Shown: in pieces, positions 15,211 through 23,481 of the stretch | Layout: every line of letters starts with the position of its first letter | Position numbering within the stretch: the stretch's first letter is position 1 | NCBI GenBank assembly: GCA_000434295.1 | Contig: HF994932.1 | Location: forward strand, 13,396 to 42,339 | Length of the DNA stretch: 28,944 nt | Origin: Acetobacter sp. CAG:977 | GTDB lineage: Bacteria > Pseudomonadota > Alphaproteobacteria > CAAGCB01 > CAG-977 | Direction: 5' to 3' | The notes under the pieces: model-generated | Databases searched by the model: none | What the model saw: the letters and a program-made list of their open reading frames with translations, nothing else | Told to the model about the DNA's origin: nothing | Made by a program: the position numbers and the translations under genes

Positions 15211-16953
15211 ATGAGAACCGTACTTGCACTTTTGACATATTTTACGTTCATACCGACCCTGTGTGTTCCGGCGTCGGCATCAGAAAATCCTTTTAACGAC
15301 GGGGCCTCCTTTCAAACCGCCTACTCAGTCAAATTGGGTGCGGCGATGGGAGAAATGGACAAACCCGACAAAACCGGCGTTGAAAAAGGCACTTTGTGCG
15401 AAACCGACGCCGATTGCGCCGACAGCGAAAAATGCAAGCAAAGCGCCTGCGTCAATGTTTGCAATCCGAATCCCTGTTCTTCCGGATATTGCCTGGATGA
15501 AGGCGGTCATTCATATTCCTGTGTCGCCTGTTTAACGGATGACCAGTGTTCCGCCGATAAAAAATGCGACGACAATGCCTGTGTTGACGTTTGTTCCGGA
15601 AATAACTGCGCGTCGAAAAGCCAGCTGTGTTCTTCCGACGGCAATCACGGTTACCGTTGTTACGGCTGTACGTCGGATTCGGCGTGTTCCAATGATGAAT
15701 ATTGCGACACGACAACGAAAACGTGCCGTACGTTATGTCCGGATTCGTGTTCGGGAAATTTGGTTTGTACGGTTACGGGATCGCACAAGGCATCTTGCAC
15801 GTGCGAGAGCGATGCGAACTGTCCCGAAAAACAAAAATGCGATCTTGAAACGAAACAATGCGTGACGGCGTGTCAGTATACGCCCGAAATTTGCGCCCAA
15901 GAAATCGGCGGAACCGCCGAAGATTGGTATGTTGAAGAAACGGAGGAAGGTTGCGAATGCGCCACGGATAAAAAGTACGTTATTTTGGCAAATGATCATC
16001 CCAACATTTCCTACTCATCCGAAAAGTACAAACGAATCAAAGCCGTCAAAGATTTCGGCAATATCAAATTCGGTACGCTGGGCGGATACATTGAAAAAGA
16101 ATCCAACTTGTCTCAAACGGGGAACGCCTGGGTCGGATGCGATTCGTCGGGATGCGCTCTTGTTGAAGGGAACGCCAAAGTCTACGGGAACGCCTTGGTT
16201 ACGGGCGGCGGCAGAACCGAATATGACGGGAAGACTCCCGACGGTTACGGCGGAGCGACGATTGTTTCAGGCAATTCGGAAGTTTACGAAGACGCCCAAG
16301 TATTAAAGGGATCAAAAATATATAACGGGAAAGTCCACGGAAAAGCGATTTTCCACGGAACCGATACGTATTCGGGGGCTCCGACAAAGCCGTCAAAGCC
16401 CAGATATTACCCGTCATCCATAAGTATTGCCGGAGAAGTCTACGGTAACGCGCACGTTTATGCGGGCGGCGGCTTGGGCGGTTCGGGCAGTGCGGGACCG
16501 AATAATAATCCGAAAGTCTACGGCAACGCCATTATTGCGGGCGGAGACGGCGATCGATGCATCGGTGCTCGCGTAACCTACCTTGGTCAGGTTTATGAAA
16601 ATGCAAAAATTTTCAGATGCGGCGAAGTATCGGGAAGCGCGAAAGTCCACGGAAGTGCCATCGTCGAAAACACTTTGTTCGGCGTTGAAGGAAATGCCGA
16701 GGTTTACGGAAACGCCCGCGTTCAAGGAAACGGTGTCGTTACGGGACGTGCGAAGATGTACGGTAACGCCGTTTTCAATCCTGCGGGTTCATCGGGCGGC
16801 GTTCCTTATCTGTGCGGAACGGCCGTCTTGTCGGGCAGCGCGTCAATTACCGCAAAGACGGGAAAAACGAACGCAGTTTGCAAAGGTTCGTTCTCCGGCG
16901 GATCGGTGGGCTATCAGGAAAGCTACTGTTCATCCAAGAACTGTCCGCAATAA
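15211..16953 (+). CDS. Secreted protein with cysteine-rich N-terminus and hexapeptide-type beta-helix
   Basis: 580 residues. A signal peptide (cleavage near residues 23-25, PASAS) is followed by a cysteine-rich region (about 45-250) with Dickkopf-like or EGF-like units such as CETDADCADSEKC and CLTDDQCSADKKC. Then comes LGGYIEKESNLSQTGNAWV and a long repeat region (about 310-560) of six-residue turns such as VEGNAKVYGNALV, VYGNAHVYAGG, VSGSAKVHGSAIV and AEVYGNARVQGNGVV, which predict a left-handed parallel beta-helix. The lead-in motif plus GNA repeats is familiar from phage and bacterial proteins of unknown function. AGGAG lies 9 bases upstream of the start. Likely a surface or secreted structural or binding protein; it shares cysteine-rich style with the 8577-10453 pair. 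Confidence 0.85.
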   Translation: MRTVLALLTYFTFIPTLCVPASASENPFNDGASFQTAYSVKLGAAMGEMDKPDKTGVEKGTLCETDADCADSEKCKQSACVNVCNPNPCSSGYCLDEGGHSYSCVACLTDDQCSADKKCDDNACVDVCSGNNCASKSQLCSSDGNHGYRCYGCTSDSACSNDEYCDTTTKTCRTLCPDSCSGNLVCTVTGSHKASCTCESDANCPEKQKCDLETKQCVTACQYTPEICAQEIGGTAEDWYVEETEEGCECATDKKYVILANDHPNISYSSEKYKRIKAVKDFGNIKFGTLGGYIEKESNLSQTGNAWVGCDSSGCALVEGNAKVYGNALVTGGGRTEYDGKTPDGYGGATIVSGNSEVYEDAQVLKGSKIYNGKVHGKAIFHGTDTYSGAPTKPSKPRYYPSSISIAGEVYGNAHVYAGGGLGGSGSAGPNNNPKVYGNAIIAGGDGDRCIGARVTYLGQVYENAKIFRCGEVSGSAKVHGSAIVENTLFGVEGNAEVYGNARVQGNGVVTGRAKMYGNAVFNPAGSSGGVPYLCGTAVLSGSASITAKTGKTNAVCKGSFSGGSVGYQESYCSSKNCPQ

Positions 16954-16969
16954 TCTGACCGAAACGTTT

Positions 16970-16994
16970 AAAGCCCCCCTTCTCGGGGGGCTTT
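16970..16994 (+). terminator. Intrinsic terminator
   Basis: Stem AAAGCCCCCC (16970-16979) with GGGGGGCTTT (16985-16994), loop TTCTC, followed by TTCG. It lies 16 bases after the beta-helix gene. Confidence 0.92.
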
Positions 16995-17023
16995 TCGTAT
17001 CTTGAGCTTTTTTGTTTCAAATA

Positions 17024-17052
17024 TTTACATTGCGTTTGGGTGTTGTTAGGAT
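17024..17052 (+). promoter_or_regulatory. Candidate sigma70 promoter for the phosphate-transport operon
   Basis: TTTACA (17024-17029, five of six consensus bases), a 17-base spacer, then TAGGAT (17047-17052, four of six). It lies after a terminator and before the DUF47 gene. A GATAAT at 17050-17055 could be an alternative -10 with a longer spacer. Confidence 0.45.
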
Positions 17053-17126
17053 AATACTTTAATGATTACGGGCTGTCTTTCAGCCAAGCAAAATACCGCC
17101 ACCGGTTCTGAAAAAAGGGAAATATT

Positions 17127-17789
17127 ATGCATTTATCTAAAGGTTTTTCTATGTTTTACGGCAGCCGTCTTTTGGAAAACAAAATCGACGAATTTCTGGA
17201 TCGAATTTCTGAAGCCGGTCTGATTTACAGAAAAGCCATTCATGTCTTTTTGGAACACGGCGTTACGGAAGATTTCGTTACGCATGCCGAACAAATCGGA
17301 CATATCGAAAGCCGCGCCGACGAATTGCGCAGAGAAATCGAAACCGGGCTTTATGAACAAAACTTAATTCCCGACTTGCGCGCCGACGTTCTGAATTTGG
17401 TTGAAGATCTTGACCGCATTTTGAACGCTTATGACGCCAGCGGGTACCGCTTTACCATTGAACAGCCGGTATTTCCGTCAACGCAACATCCCGACGTTCT
17501 GGCTTTGGTCGATTCCGTAACGAACAGCGTCGAACAAATTACCATTGCCGCGCGCGCTTTTTTCCGCGACTTTAATTCCTGCCGCGACTACATTCACAAA
17601 GTCCGCTTTTACGAAAGCGAAGCCGACAGAATCACCACAAAGATGAAACGTGCTGTCTTTACGTCGGATCTGCCGCTGGCCAACAAAATGCATATTACCA
17701 GCTTTATCGATATGATTGATAACCTTGCCGATATGGCAGAAGACATTACCGACAGACTGGCCATTTTTGTCATTAAACGCGACAGCTGA
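17127..17789 (+). CDS. DUF47 / PhoU-like phosphate-transport accessory protein
   Basis: A 220-residue, all-helical acidic protein typical of the DUF47 family (PhoU-like, often called Pit accessory protein). The family signature is seen in FYGSRLLENKIDEFLDRI near the start and HITSFIDMIDNLADMAEDIT near the end, with conserved acidic residues. These proteins are encoded next to PiT permeases and are thought to regulate them. It is followed by two PiT genes, 19 bases to the first. An internal ATG at 17151 (MFYGSRLL) is a possible alternative start; AAAAAGGG before 17127 favours the longer form. Confidence 0.92.
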   Translation: MHLSKGFSMFYGSRLLENKIDEFLDRISEAGLIYRKAIHVFLEHGVTEDFVTHAEQIGHIESRADELRREIETGLYEQNLIPDLRADVLNLVEDLDRILNAYDASGYRFTIEQPVFPSTQHPDVLALVDSVTNSVEQITIAARAFFRDFNSCRDYIHKVRFYESEADRITTKMKRAVFTSDLPLANKMHITSFIDMIDNLADMAEDITDRLAIFVIKRDS

Positions 17790-17808
17790 TTTACGGAACG
17801 TCTGCAGT

Positions 17809-19293
17809 ATGAGCGTTACGGGGTTATTTTTTCTAAGCAGCGGATTGTTTCTCGGTTGGTCGTTAGGGGCAAACGACGCTTCAAATGTCTACGGAACAGC
17901 CGTCGCTTCCAGAATGGTTCGTTTCAAAACGGCGGCATTTCTGTGCAGCGTATTTTTGTTGCTCGGCGCGTTGATTGACGGCGTCGGCGCCGCTCATACG
18001 TTGGGAAATCTGGGCTCTGTTAATGCTATCGGCGGCGCTTTCGTGACTTCCTTTGCCGCCGCCTTTACTGTATTCCTGATGACAAAATACGGGTTGCCCG
18101 TTTCGGTCAGCCAAGCCGTCGTCGGCGCCATTATCGGGTGGAACTGGTTCACCGATTCCGTCACCGATATGAATTCCGTCGTTAAAATTGCCAGTACGTG
18201 GGTCGCCTGCCCGCTGTTGGCCGCCGTGTTCGCCGCCATCGTTTTCGCCGTATTCCATAAGCTTTCTCAAAAAGTTCCATTGAGTCTGTTGCAACGCGAC
18301 GCGTTGACAAGAACTGCCATGCTCGTTACCGGTGCTTTCGGTTCTTATGCTTTGGGCGCGAACAATATCGCCAACGTCGTCGGCGTCTTTATCCCCGTTG
18401 TCCCCTTTACCGAATTTTCTTTCTTCGGAATCCCCATAACTCCCGTACACCAGTTGTTCTTTATCGGCGCTCTTGCCGTTGCCGTCGGCGTTTATACCTA
18501 TTCTTATAAAGTCATGATGACCGTCGGAAAAGGAATCTTGCCCCTCACGCCGTTCGCTTCGTGGGTGGTGGTTTTGTCCCATTCTTTGGTTCTGTTCATT
18601 TTTGCTTCCGAAGGCTTGGAACATTTTCTGGCGTCCCATAACTTGCCGACCATCCCGCTGGTTCCCGTGTCAAGCACTCAAGCCGTCGTCGGTTCCGTCA
18701 TCGGAATCGGTTTGTACCGCGGATTGGCAAAAAATATCGATTGGAGCGTCTTTCTTAGAATTATGTGCGGATGGATCATCACGCCAATCATTACGGCACT
18801 GATCTGTTTTATATCGCTGTATATTATGAAAAACGTGTTCGACCAAACCGTATTCGTTCAAAAAAATTACGTCCTGTCCGACAGCGTTATTAACGAAATG
18901 AAAAAAGACAACATCCTTAAACGCGGACTGGAGCCTTTGACCGGAAAAACATACACAACGCAAAAAAAGATGATCGCCGATGCTTTGCGTTTGTTGCCCG
19001 ACCTGACAAATGCCCAACAGACAAAGATCATTTCCTATGCCGAAATCTTAAAAATCAAAATCACGCCGGAAAAATTGAAAAAAATCCCGGAAGAAATGTT
19101 CTCGGAAAAACAAATTTCCGACTTGAAGTCTTTGACGGGAAAAGAATTCAATCACCGCTGGGAAATAGAAAATACTTTGGCAGAAATGAATCCCGAATGG
19201 ATAAAGCTGCCGGCGACCGTCTTGAATAAACAGAAAAACAAAAAAATCAGTGAACAACTACAGATTGTTGAAAGTGCTTTCAAATGGGAATAA
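17809..19293 (+). CDS. PiT-family inorganic phosphate transporter, first of tandem pair
   Basis: The start at 17809 (MSVTGLFFLSSG) matches the start of the downstream paralogue and follows GGAACG; an in-frame ATG at 17716 is inside the DUF47 gene. The 494-residue product has about ten membrane segments and the two inverted PiT signatures, LGANDASNVYGTAV near the N-terminus and LGANNIANVVGVF in the second half. A hydrophilic tail of about 140 residues follows the last membrane segment (Lys/Glu-rich, with LTGKTYTTQKKM and LTGKEFNHRWEIENT). PiT proteins import phosphate or metal-phosphate with a cation. The tail is unusual and shared with the paralogue. Confidence 0.92.
   Translation: MSVTGLFFLSSGLFLGWSLGANDASNVYGTAVASRMVRFKTAAFLCSVFLLLGALIDGVGAAHTLGNLGSVNAIGGAFVTSFAAAFTVFLMTKYGLPVSVSQAVVGAIIGWNWFTDSVTDMNSVVKIASTWVACPLLAAVFAAIVFAVFHKLSQKVPLSLLQRDALTRTAMLVTGAFGSYALGANNIANVVGVFIPVVPFTEFSFFGIPITPVHQLFFIGALAVAVGVYTYSYKVMMTVGKGILPLTPFASWVVVLSHSLVLFIFASEGLEHFLASHNLPTIPLVPVSSTQAVVGSVIGIGLYRGLAKNIDWSVFLRIMCGWIITPIITALICFISLYIMKNVFDQTVFVQKNYVLSDSVINEMKKDNILKRGLEPLTGKTYTTQKKMIADALRLLPDLTNAQQTKIISYAEILKIKITPEKLKKIPEEMFSEKQISDLKSLTGKEFNHRWEIENTLAEMNPEWIKLPATVLNKQKNKKISEQLQIVESAFKWE
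18094..18167 (+). repeat. 74-base tract identical between the two PiT genes, copy 1
   Basis: This tract, coding for LPVSVSQAVVGAIIGWNWF and the next few residues, is base-for-base identical to 19569-19642, including silent third positions. Flanking codons diverge at once on both sides. Confidence 0.9.
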
Positions 19294-20801
19294 CCGGATT
19301 AATCTTTTTAAGCAGCGGCCTGTTTCTGGGCTGGTCTTTGGGCGCCAACGACGCGGCAAACATCTTTGGCACCGCCGTCGGAACCAGAATGGTCAAATTT
19401 AAAACCGCAGCCATCGTTTGCAGTATCTTTGTTGCTTTGGGCGCCGTCATCAGCGGCGTCGGCGCCGCATATACCTTGGGAAGCTTGGGATCTGTCAATG
19501 CCATCGGCGGATCGTTTGTCACCGCTTTTGCCGCCGCCTTTACCGTCTACAGCATGATTAAACTGGGCTTGCCCGTTTCGGTCAGCCAAGCCGTCGTCGG
19601 CGCCATTATCGGGTGGAACTGGTTCACCGATTCCGTCACCGACGTCAATTCCGTCATAAAAATCGCCAGCACTTGGGTCGCTTGCCCGCTGTTGGCGGCA
19701 ACATTCGCCGCCGTCCTTTATTTCGTGACGAAATTCCTGTTCGGATCTTTGAAAGTCCACCTGCTTAAACGCGACGCTTATACCCGCGCCGCCATGATTC
19801 TGACCGGCGCGTTCGGCGCTTATTCTTTGGGCGCAAACAACATGGCAAACGTCGTCGGCGTGTTCGTTCCCGTCGCCCCCTTCGCCGATTTCACAATCAG
19901 CGGATTCCATATTTCCGCCATACAACAGCTTTTCTTCGTCGGTTCCGTCGCCGTCGCCGTCGGCGTCTTTACCTATTCCTATAAAGTCATGGGAACCGTC
20001 GGAAAAGGCTTGATGCCTCTTTCCCCCTTTACCGCTTGGATCGTCGTTCTGGCACAATCTTTGGTCTTGTTCATCTTTGCTTCCGAAGGGTTGGAATATT
20101 TTCTGGCTTCTCATAACCTGCCGACAGTACCGTTGGTTCCCGTGTCAAGTACTCAAGCCGTCGTCGGCGCCGTCATCGGAATCGGTCTGGCAAAAGGCGC
20201 CGCAAAAAATATTCAATGGAGCGTCGTGCTGAAAATCATCTGCGGATGGGTCATTTCGCCGCTATGCGCCGCCGTCATTTGTTTCTTTGCTCTGTTCTTT
20301 ATGCAAAACGTCTTTAACCAGACCGTTTTCATTCCCAAAACCTATATCATGTCCGAAAAAGTCTATAATAAACTGCTCGAAGAAGGGTATTCGGGAAGCA
20401 AACTGACCTTGCTTAAAGGCGAAAAATTCACGTCCGGAACCGAATTTATCAGTGCTGTTGAAAATCGGTTGGGAAAACTGACTCCCAACCAGGAACAGCA
20501 AGTGCTCGGAACGGCTGAATGGGTCAAAATCTATATTGATCCCGAAAAAATCGAAAACCTCGATTCAAACTTGTTCACGCCGTTGCAAATCGACCAAATC
20601 AAAGAATTAAGCGGTCGTCGGTTCAATTATCGTTGGGAATTGCAAAACGCTTTGATCGCCATCAGCTCGGATTGGGCGTATAAGCCGGAAACCGTCTTGA
20701 ATAAACAGCATAACAAGCTGATTGCTCAAAACATCCGCATCATCGAAGATACTTTTATCGTTCGCGACAGGCCTCGGAAAAAGTTCTTCCGTTCCGAATA
20801 A
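19284..20801 (+). CDS. PiT-family inorganic phosphate transporter, second of tandem pair
   Basis: 505 residues, starting within the last 10 bases of the upstream paralogue. It carries the same signatures (LGANDAANIFGTAVGTRM and LGANNMANVVGVFVP), the same membrane layout and the same kind of hydrophilic C-terminal tail with paired repeats LLKGEKFTSGTEF and LSGRRFNYRWELQNA. It is a tandem duplicate of the preceding gene. One 74-base stretch (19569-19642) is identical to 18094-18167, whereas adjoining sequence differs at many bases. It ends 6 bases before a terminator arm. Confidence 0.92.
   Translation: MGITGLIFLSSGLFLGWSLGANDAANIFGTAVGTRMVKFKTAAIVCSIFVALGAVISGVGAAYTLGSLGSVNAIGGSFVTAFAAAFTVYSMIKLGLPVSVSQAVVGAIIGWNWFTDSVTDVNSVIKIASTWVACPLLAATFAAVLYFVTKFLFGSLKVHLLKRDAYTRAAMILTGAFGAYSLGANNMANVVGVFVPVAPFADFTISGFHISAIQQLFFVGSVAVAVGVFTYSYKVMGTVGKGLMPLSPFTAWIVVLAQSLVLFIFASEGLEYFLASHNLPTVPLVPVSSTQAVVGAVIGIGLAKGAAKNIQWSVVLKIICGWVISPLCAAVICFFALFFMQNVFNQTVFIPKTYIMSEKVYNKLLEEGYSGSKLTLLKGEKFTSGTEFISAVENRLGKLTPNQEQQVLGTAEWVKIYIDPEKIENLDSNLFTPLQIDQIKELSGRRFNYRWELQNALIAISSDWAYKPETVLNKQHNKLIAQNIRIIEDTFIVRDRPRKKFFRSE
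19569..19642 (+). repeat. 74-base tract identical between the two PiT genes, copy 2
   Basis: Direct-repeat partner of 18094-18167, spaced about 1.48 kb. It could support recombination between the two genes. Confidence 0.9.
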
Positions 20802-20807
20802 TCTTAT

Positions 20808-20843
20808 AAAAAGGGGGGAAGCTTTAAAGCTTCCCCCCTTTTT
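20808..20843. terminator. Bidirectional terminator between convergent units
   Basis: A near-perfect palindrome of AAAAAGGGGGGAAGC and its complement, centred at 20825/20826, separates the second PiT gene from the convergent Lon-like gene. Long A and T runs on either side allow it to stop transcription from both strands. Confidence 0.92.
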
Positions 20844-20861
20844 TTGCAGACCCTTTTGATT

Positions 20862-23318
20862 TTACATTTTCTGTTCGGGCTTTGCATTGCATTGGCGATG
20901 ATATTCCAAATTCTGCCTTAAGAACTCGTCCAAGCGTTTTTGAACTTTGCCGTTCACGGAATTTTCGGGATATTTTCCGTCTTTTCCGATTTTTCCGGCA
21001 GGCATCCCCGTCAAAATTTCAATTCCTTCATCAATCTTTTCAATGGGATAGATATGGAACATTCCTGCACGGCAGGCTTCAACGACATCGTTTCTGAGCA
21101 TCAGATTATCGATATTTGACGCCGGAATAAGAACGCCTTGGTCGCCGGTCAGACCGCGCAAACGGCAAATATCAAAGAAGCCTTCGATTTTTTCGTTCAC
21201 GCCGCCGATTGCCTGAATCTGGCCGAATTGGTTAACGGAACCCGTAACCGCCAAAGATTGTTTAATCGGCACGCCCGAAAGCGCTGACATAATAACGTAC
21301 AGTTCCGTCGAAGACGCCGAATCGCCGTCAATTTCGCCGTAAGACTGTTCAAACACAAGGCTGGCTTCCATGGACAACGGAGCGTTTTTGGAATATCTGG
21401 CCGCCAAGAAAGACGACAAAATCAAAACGCCTTTTGTATGTAAAGGCCCGCCCAAATCGACTTCGCGTTCAATGTCGATAATATCTCCGCGCCCCATGCG
21501 AACCAGACATGTAATTCTGTTCGGGCGACCGAACGAAACCTGACCGAATTCATAAACGGCAAGACCGTTAATCTGTCCGACGACCTTTCCTTCGGTATCA
21601 ATCAACACGGTACCGCGTTGAATCTGTTCGGTCATCCGTTCCTGAACGCGGTCGGAACGTTTGATTTTGGCGGTAATCGCCTGATCAACGTGAGAACGTT
21701 CGATAATGTCGGACTTTGCGGCAAAAGCGCAATAATTGGCTTCGCGAATCAAATCGTTGATGGAAGAAATATGAGCCGTCAGTTTTTTGGAATCGTCAGC
21801 CAGTCTGGATGCCTGTTCGATAACGCGGGCGACTGCCGATTTATGCAACGGGCGCAAGTGATTTTTGCGAGCCTGACTGGCAATCAGACGGGCATATTTG
21901 GCAATATTTTCGGGCGTCTTGTCCATTTGAGGATAGAAGTTCGCCTCGACTTTAAACAGTTCGGGGAAATCGGGATCCGTTTCCGCCAGCGTGTAATAAA
22001 GCGTCGGATCGCCCAACAGCACAATTTTGATGTCCAAAGGAATGGCTTCGGGTTCCAAAATCGTCGTCATGACGCCGCCGTCGTCCGAAGGCGGATCCAT
22101 GGTGATTTTTTTTGCCCTCAACGCGCGTTTCAGGCTTTCCCAAGAAGATGCGTGGCTTAGCAAATCTTTGGCTTCGATGACCAAAAATCCGCCGTTTGCT
22201 TCGTGCAAAGCCCCTGCTTTGATCATGTTAAAGTCGGTAATCAACGCACCGAACTGTTGTTGACGTTCGACGCGACCGATCAGGTTCGTCATAATCGGGT
22301 GATCCAAAAAGACGACGGGAGCTCCGTCCCTTTTGCCGTGATCGACCAAAACGTTGACTTTATAACGGCGCAGAGGTCCGTCATTTTTCTTTTGCTTGAC
22401 GGGCATGGCATTGACGGGTTGTTCGTCTTCGGATTGCTGTTGAGCCGCCTGTTGCGCTTCGTCTTCGCCGTTGTCGATAAACAGCGACACATTTTCAATA
22501 ATGTCTTCGTAGACCGCGCGCAGATATGCCGTCACGTCTTTGTTACGGCGATATTTCTTTTTTAAATCGTCAATAAGGTGTTTTACCGCGAATCTGGCAT
22601 ATTCTTCGTTCAGTTTGCGGGTTTTTTCGCGTTCTTCCTTTTCCCATTTGGGCACATCGCGGACGGCTTCTTCCAGCTCTTCCTGAGCCGCGTTCAGTTC
22701 CGCCAGAACTTCCTGTTGTTCTTCTTCGGGCAACTTTTCAAACGCTTCGGGACTTAACACTTCGCCGTCGCGGGTCGGAGCAACGACCAACCCGACAGGC
22801 ATGCGCAAGACGGAAACATTCTTTCCCGTCGTGTTTTTTTGTATCTCGTCAAAATATTTCGTTTTTTGATCGCGAAAGCTGTCTTCGATATTTTTCAGCT
22901 TTGTTTTATATTCTTCGCTTTCAAAAACGGCCGGCAGATCTACGCGCAATTCTTCGACCAAAGCGTCCATGTCTTTGGCGAACTCGCGTGCTTTTCCCGC
23001 AGGCATACGCAAAGACTTCGGCTTGTAGGGCGTTTCGAAATTATAGACATAGCACCAATCGTCGGGTGTTTTGCGTTTTTTTGCCGCCTTGGTCAAAATT
23101 TGGCGGACAAGACTGGACTTTCCCGTCCCTTCGGGGCCGATACAAAACAGATTGTATCCGTATGAAGCAACGTTAATGCAAAAATGGATGGCGTTAATGG
23201 CCTGTTCCTGCCCCAAAGGCGTGGACAGGTCTTCCAAATCCGCCGTCGTCTCAAAAGACAAAAAATCAAGATCGCATTCCGAATACAGCTGATCCGGTTT
23301 CAAAGGACTGACGGGCAT
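20862..23318 (-). CDS. Lon-like AAA+ ATP-dependent protease
   Basis: 818 residues, of the Lon-related (YcbZ/LonB-like) AAA+ protease type rather than classic LonA: it has no long N-terminal substrate domain. Walker A GPEGTGKS is at 61-68. A charged, partly coiled-coil insert with a Gln-rich patch (AQQAAQQQSED, about residue 290) interrupts the ATPase region. The C-terminal Lon peptidase domain has the Ser-Lys dyad S667 (DGDSASS) and K710 (GGVNEKIEG), 43 residues apart as in E. coli Lon. AGGAG precedes the start. Role: protein quality control or regulated proteolysis; substrates unknown. Confidence 0.9.
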   Translation of the reverse strand: MPVSPLKPDQLYSECDLDFLSFETTADLEDLSTPLGQEQAINAIHFCINVASYGYNLFCIGPEGTGKSSLVRQILTKAAKKRKTPDDWCYVYNFETPYKPKSLRMPAGKAREFAKDMDALVEELRVDLPAVFESEEYKTKLKNIEDSFRDQKTKYFDEIQKNTTGKNVSVLRMPVGLVVAPTRDGEVLSPEAFEKLPEEEQQEVLAELNAAQEELEEAVRDVPKWEKEEREKTRKLNEEYARFAVKHLIDDLKKKYRRNKDVTAYLRAVYEDIIENVSLFIDNGEDEAQQAAQQQSEDEQPVNAMPVKQKKNDGPLRRYKVNVLVDHGKRDGAPVVFLDHPIMTNLIGRVERQQQFGALITDFNMIKAGALHEANGGFLVIEAKDLLSHASSWESLKRALRAKKITMDPPSDDGGVMTTILEPEAIPLDIKIVLLGDPTLYYTLAETDPDFPELFKVEANFYPQMDKTPENIAKYARLIASQARKNHLRPLHKSAVARVIEQASRLADDSKKLTAHISSINDLIREANYCAFAAKSDIIERSHVDQAITAKIKRSDRVQERMTEQIQRGTVLIDTEGKVVGQINGLAVYEFGQVSFGRPNRITCLVRMGRGDIIDIEREVDLGGPLHTKGVLILSSFLAARYSKNAPLSMEASLVFEQSYGEIDGDSASSTELYVIMSALSGVPIKQSLAVTGSVNQFGQIQAIGGVNEKIEGFFDICRLRGLTGDQGVLIPASNIDNLMLRNDVVEACRAGMFHIYPIEKIDEGIEILTGMPAGKIGKDGKYPENSVNGKVQKRLDEFLRQNLEYHRQCNAKPEQKM

Positions 23319-23481
23319 ACTCGTTCTCCTGTTTTTTTGGTTGATTATAGAGGCATCGCATAGGAATAAAAGACTTTTTTAAAAATTTATGCGCTCTGAT
23401 GCCCTTTAGAGCCTTTGATGTATTTTTTTCAGGCTTTTTGCCGCTTTTTTTGCTACCCTTCCAAAAAGGAGAACTTAAAAA

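Noticed and set aside
16160..16780. Recurrent GGAACGCC/TACGG-type DNA repeats resembling an array
   Set aside because: They follow the six-residue protein periodicity of a beta-helix, vary in sequence, and have no constant repeat or spacer length, so this is not CRISPR.
17881..18639. Gly/Asp-rich minus-strand open frame opposite the first PiT gene, with a similar one at 19308-20114
   Set aside because: The two look alike only because they mirror paralogous PiT genes.
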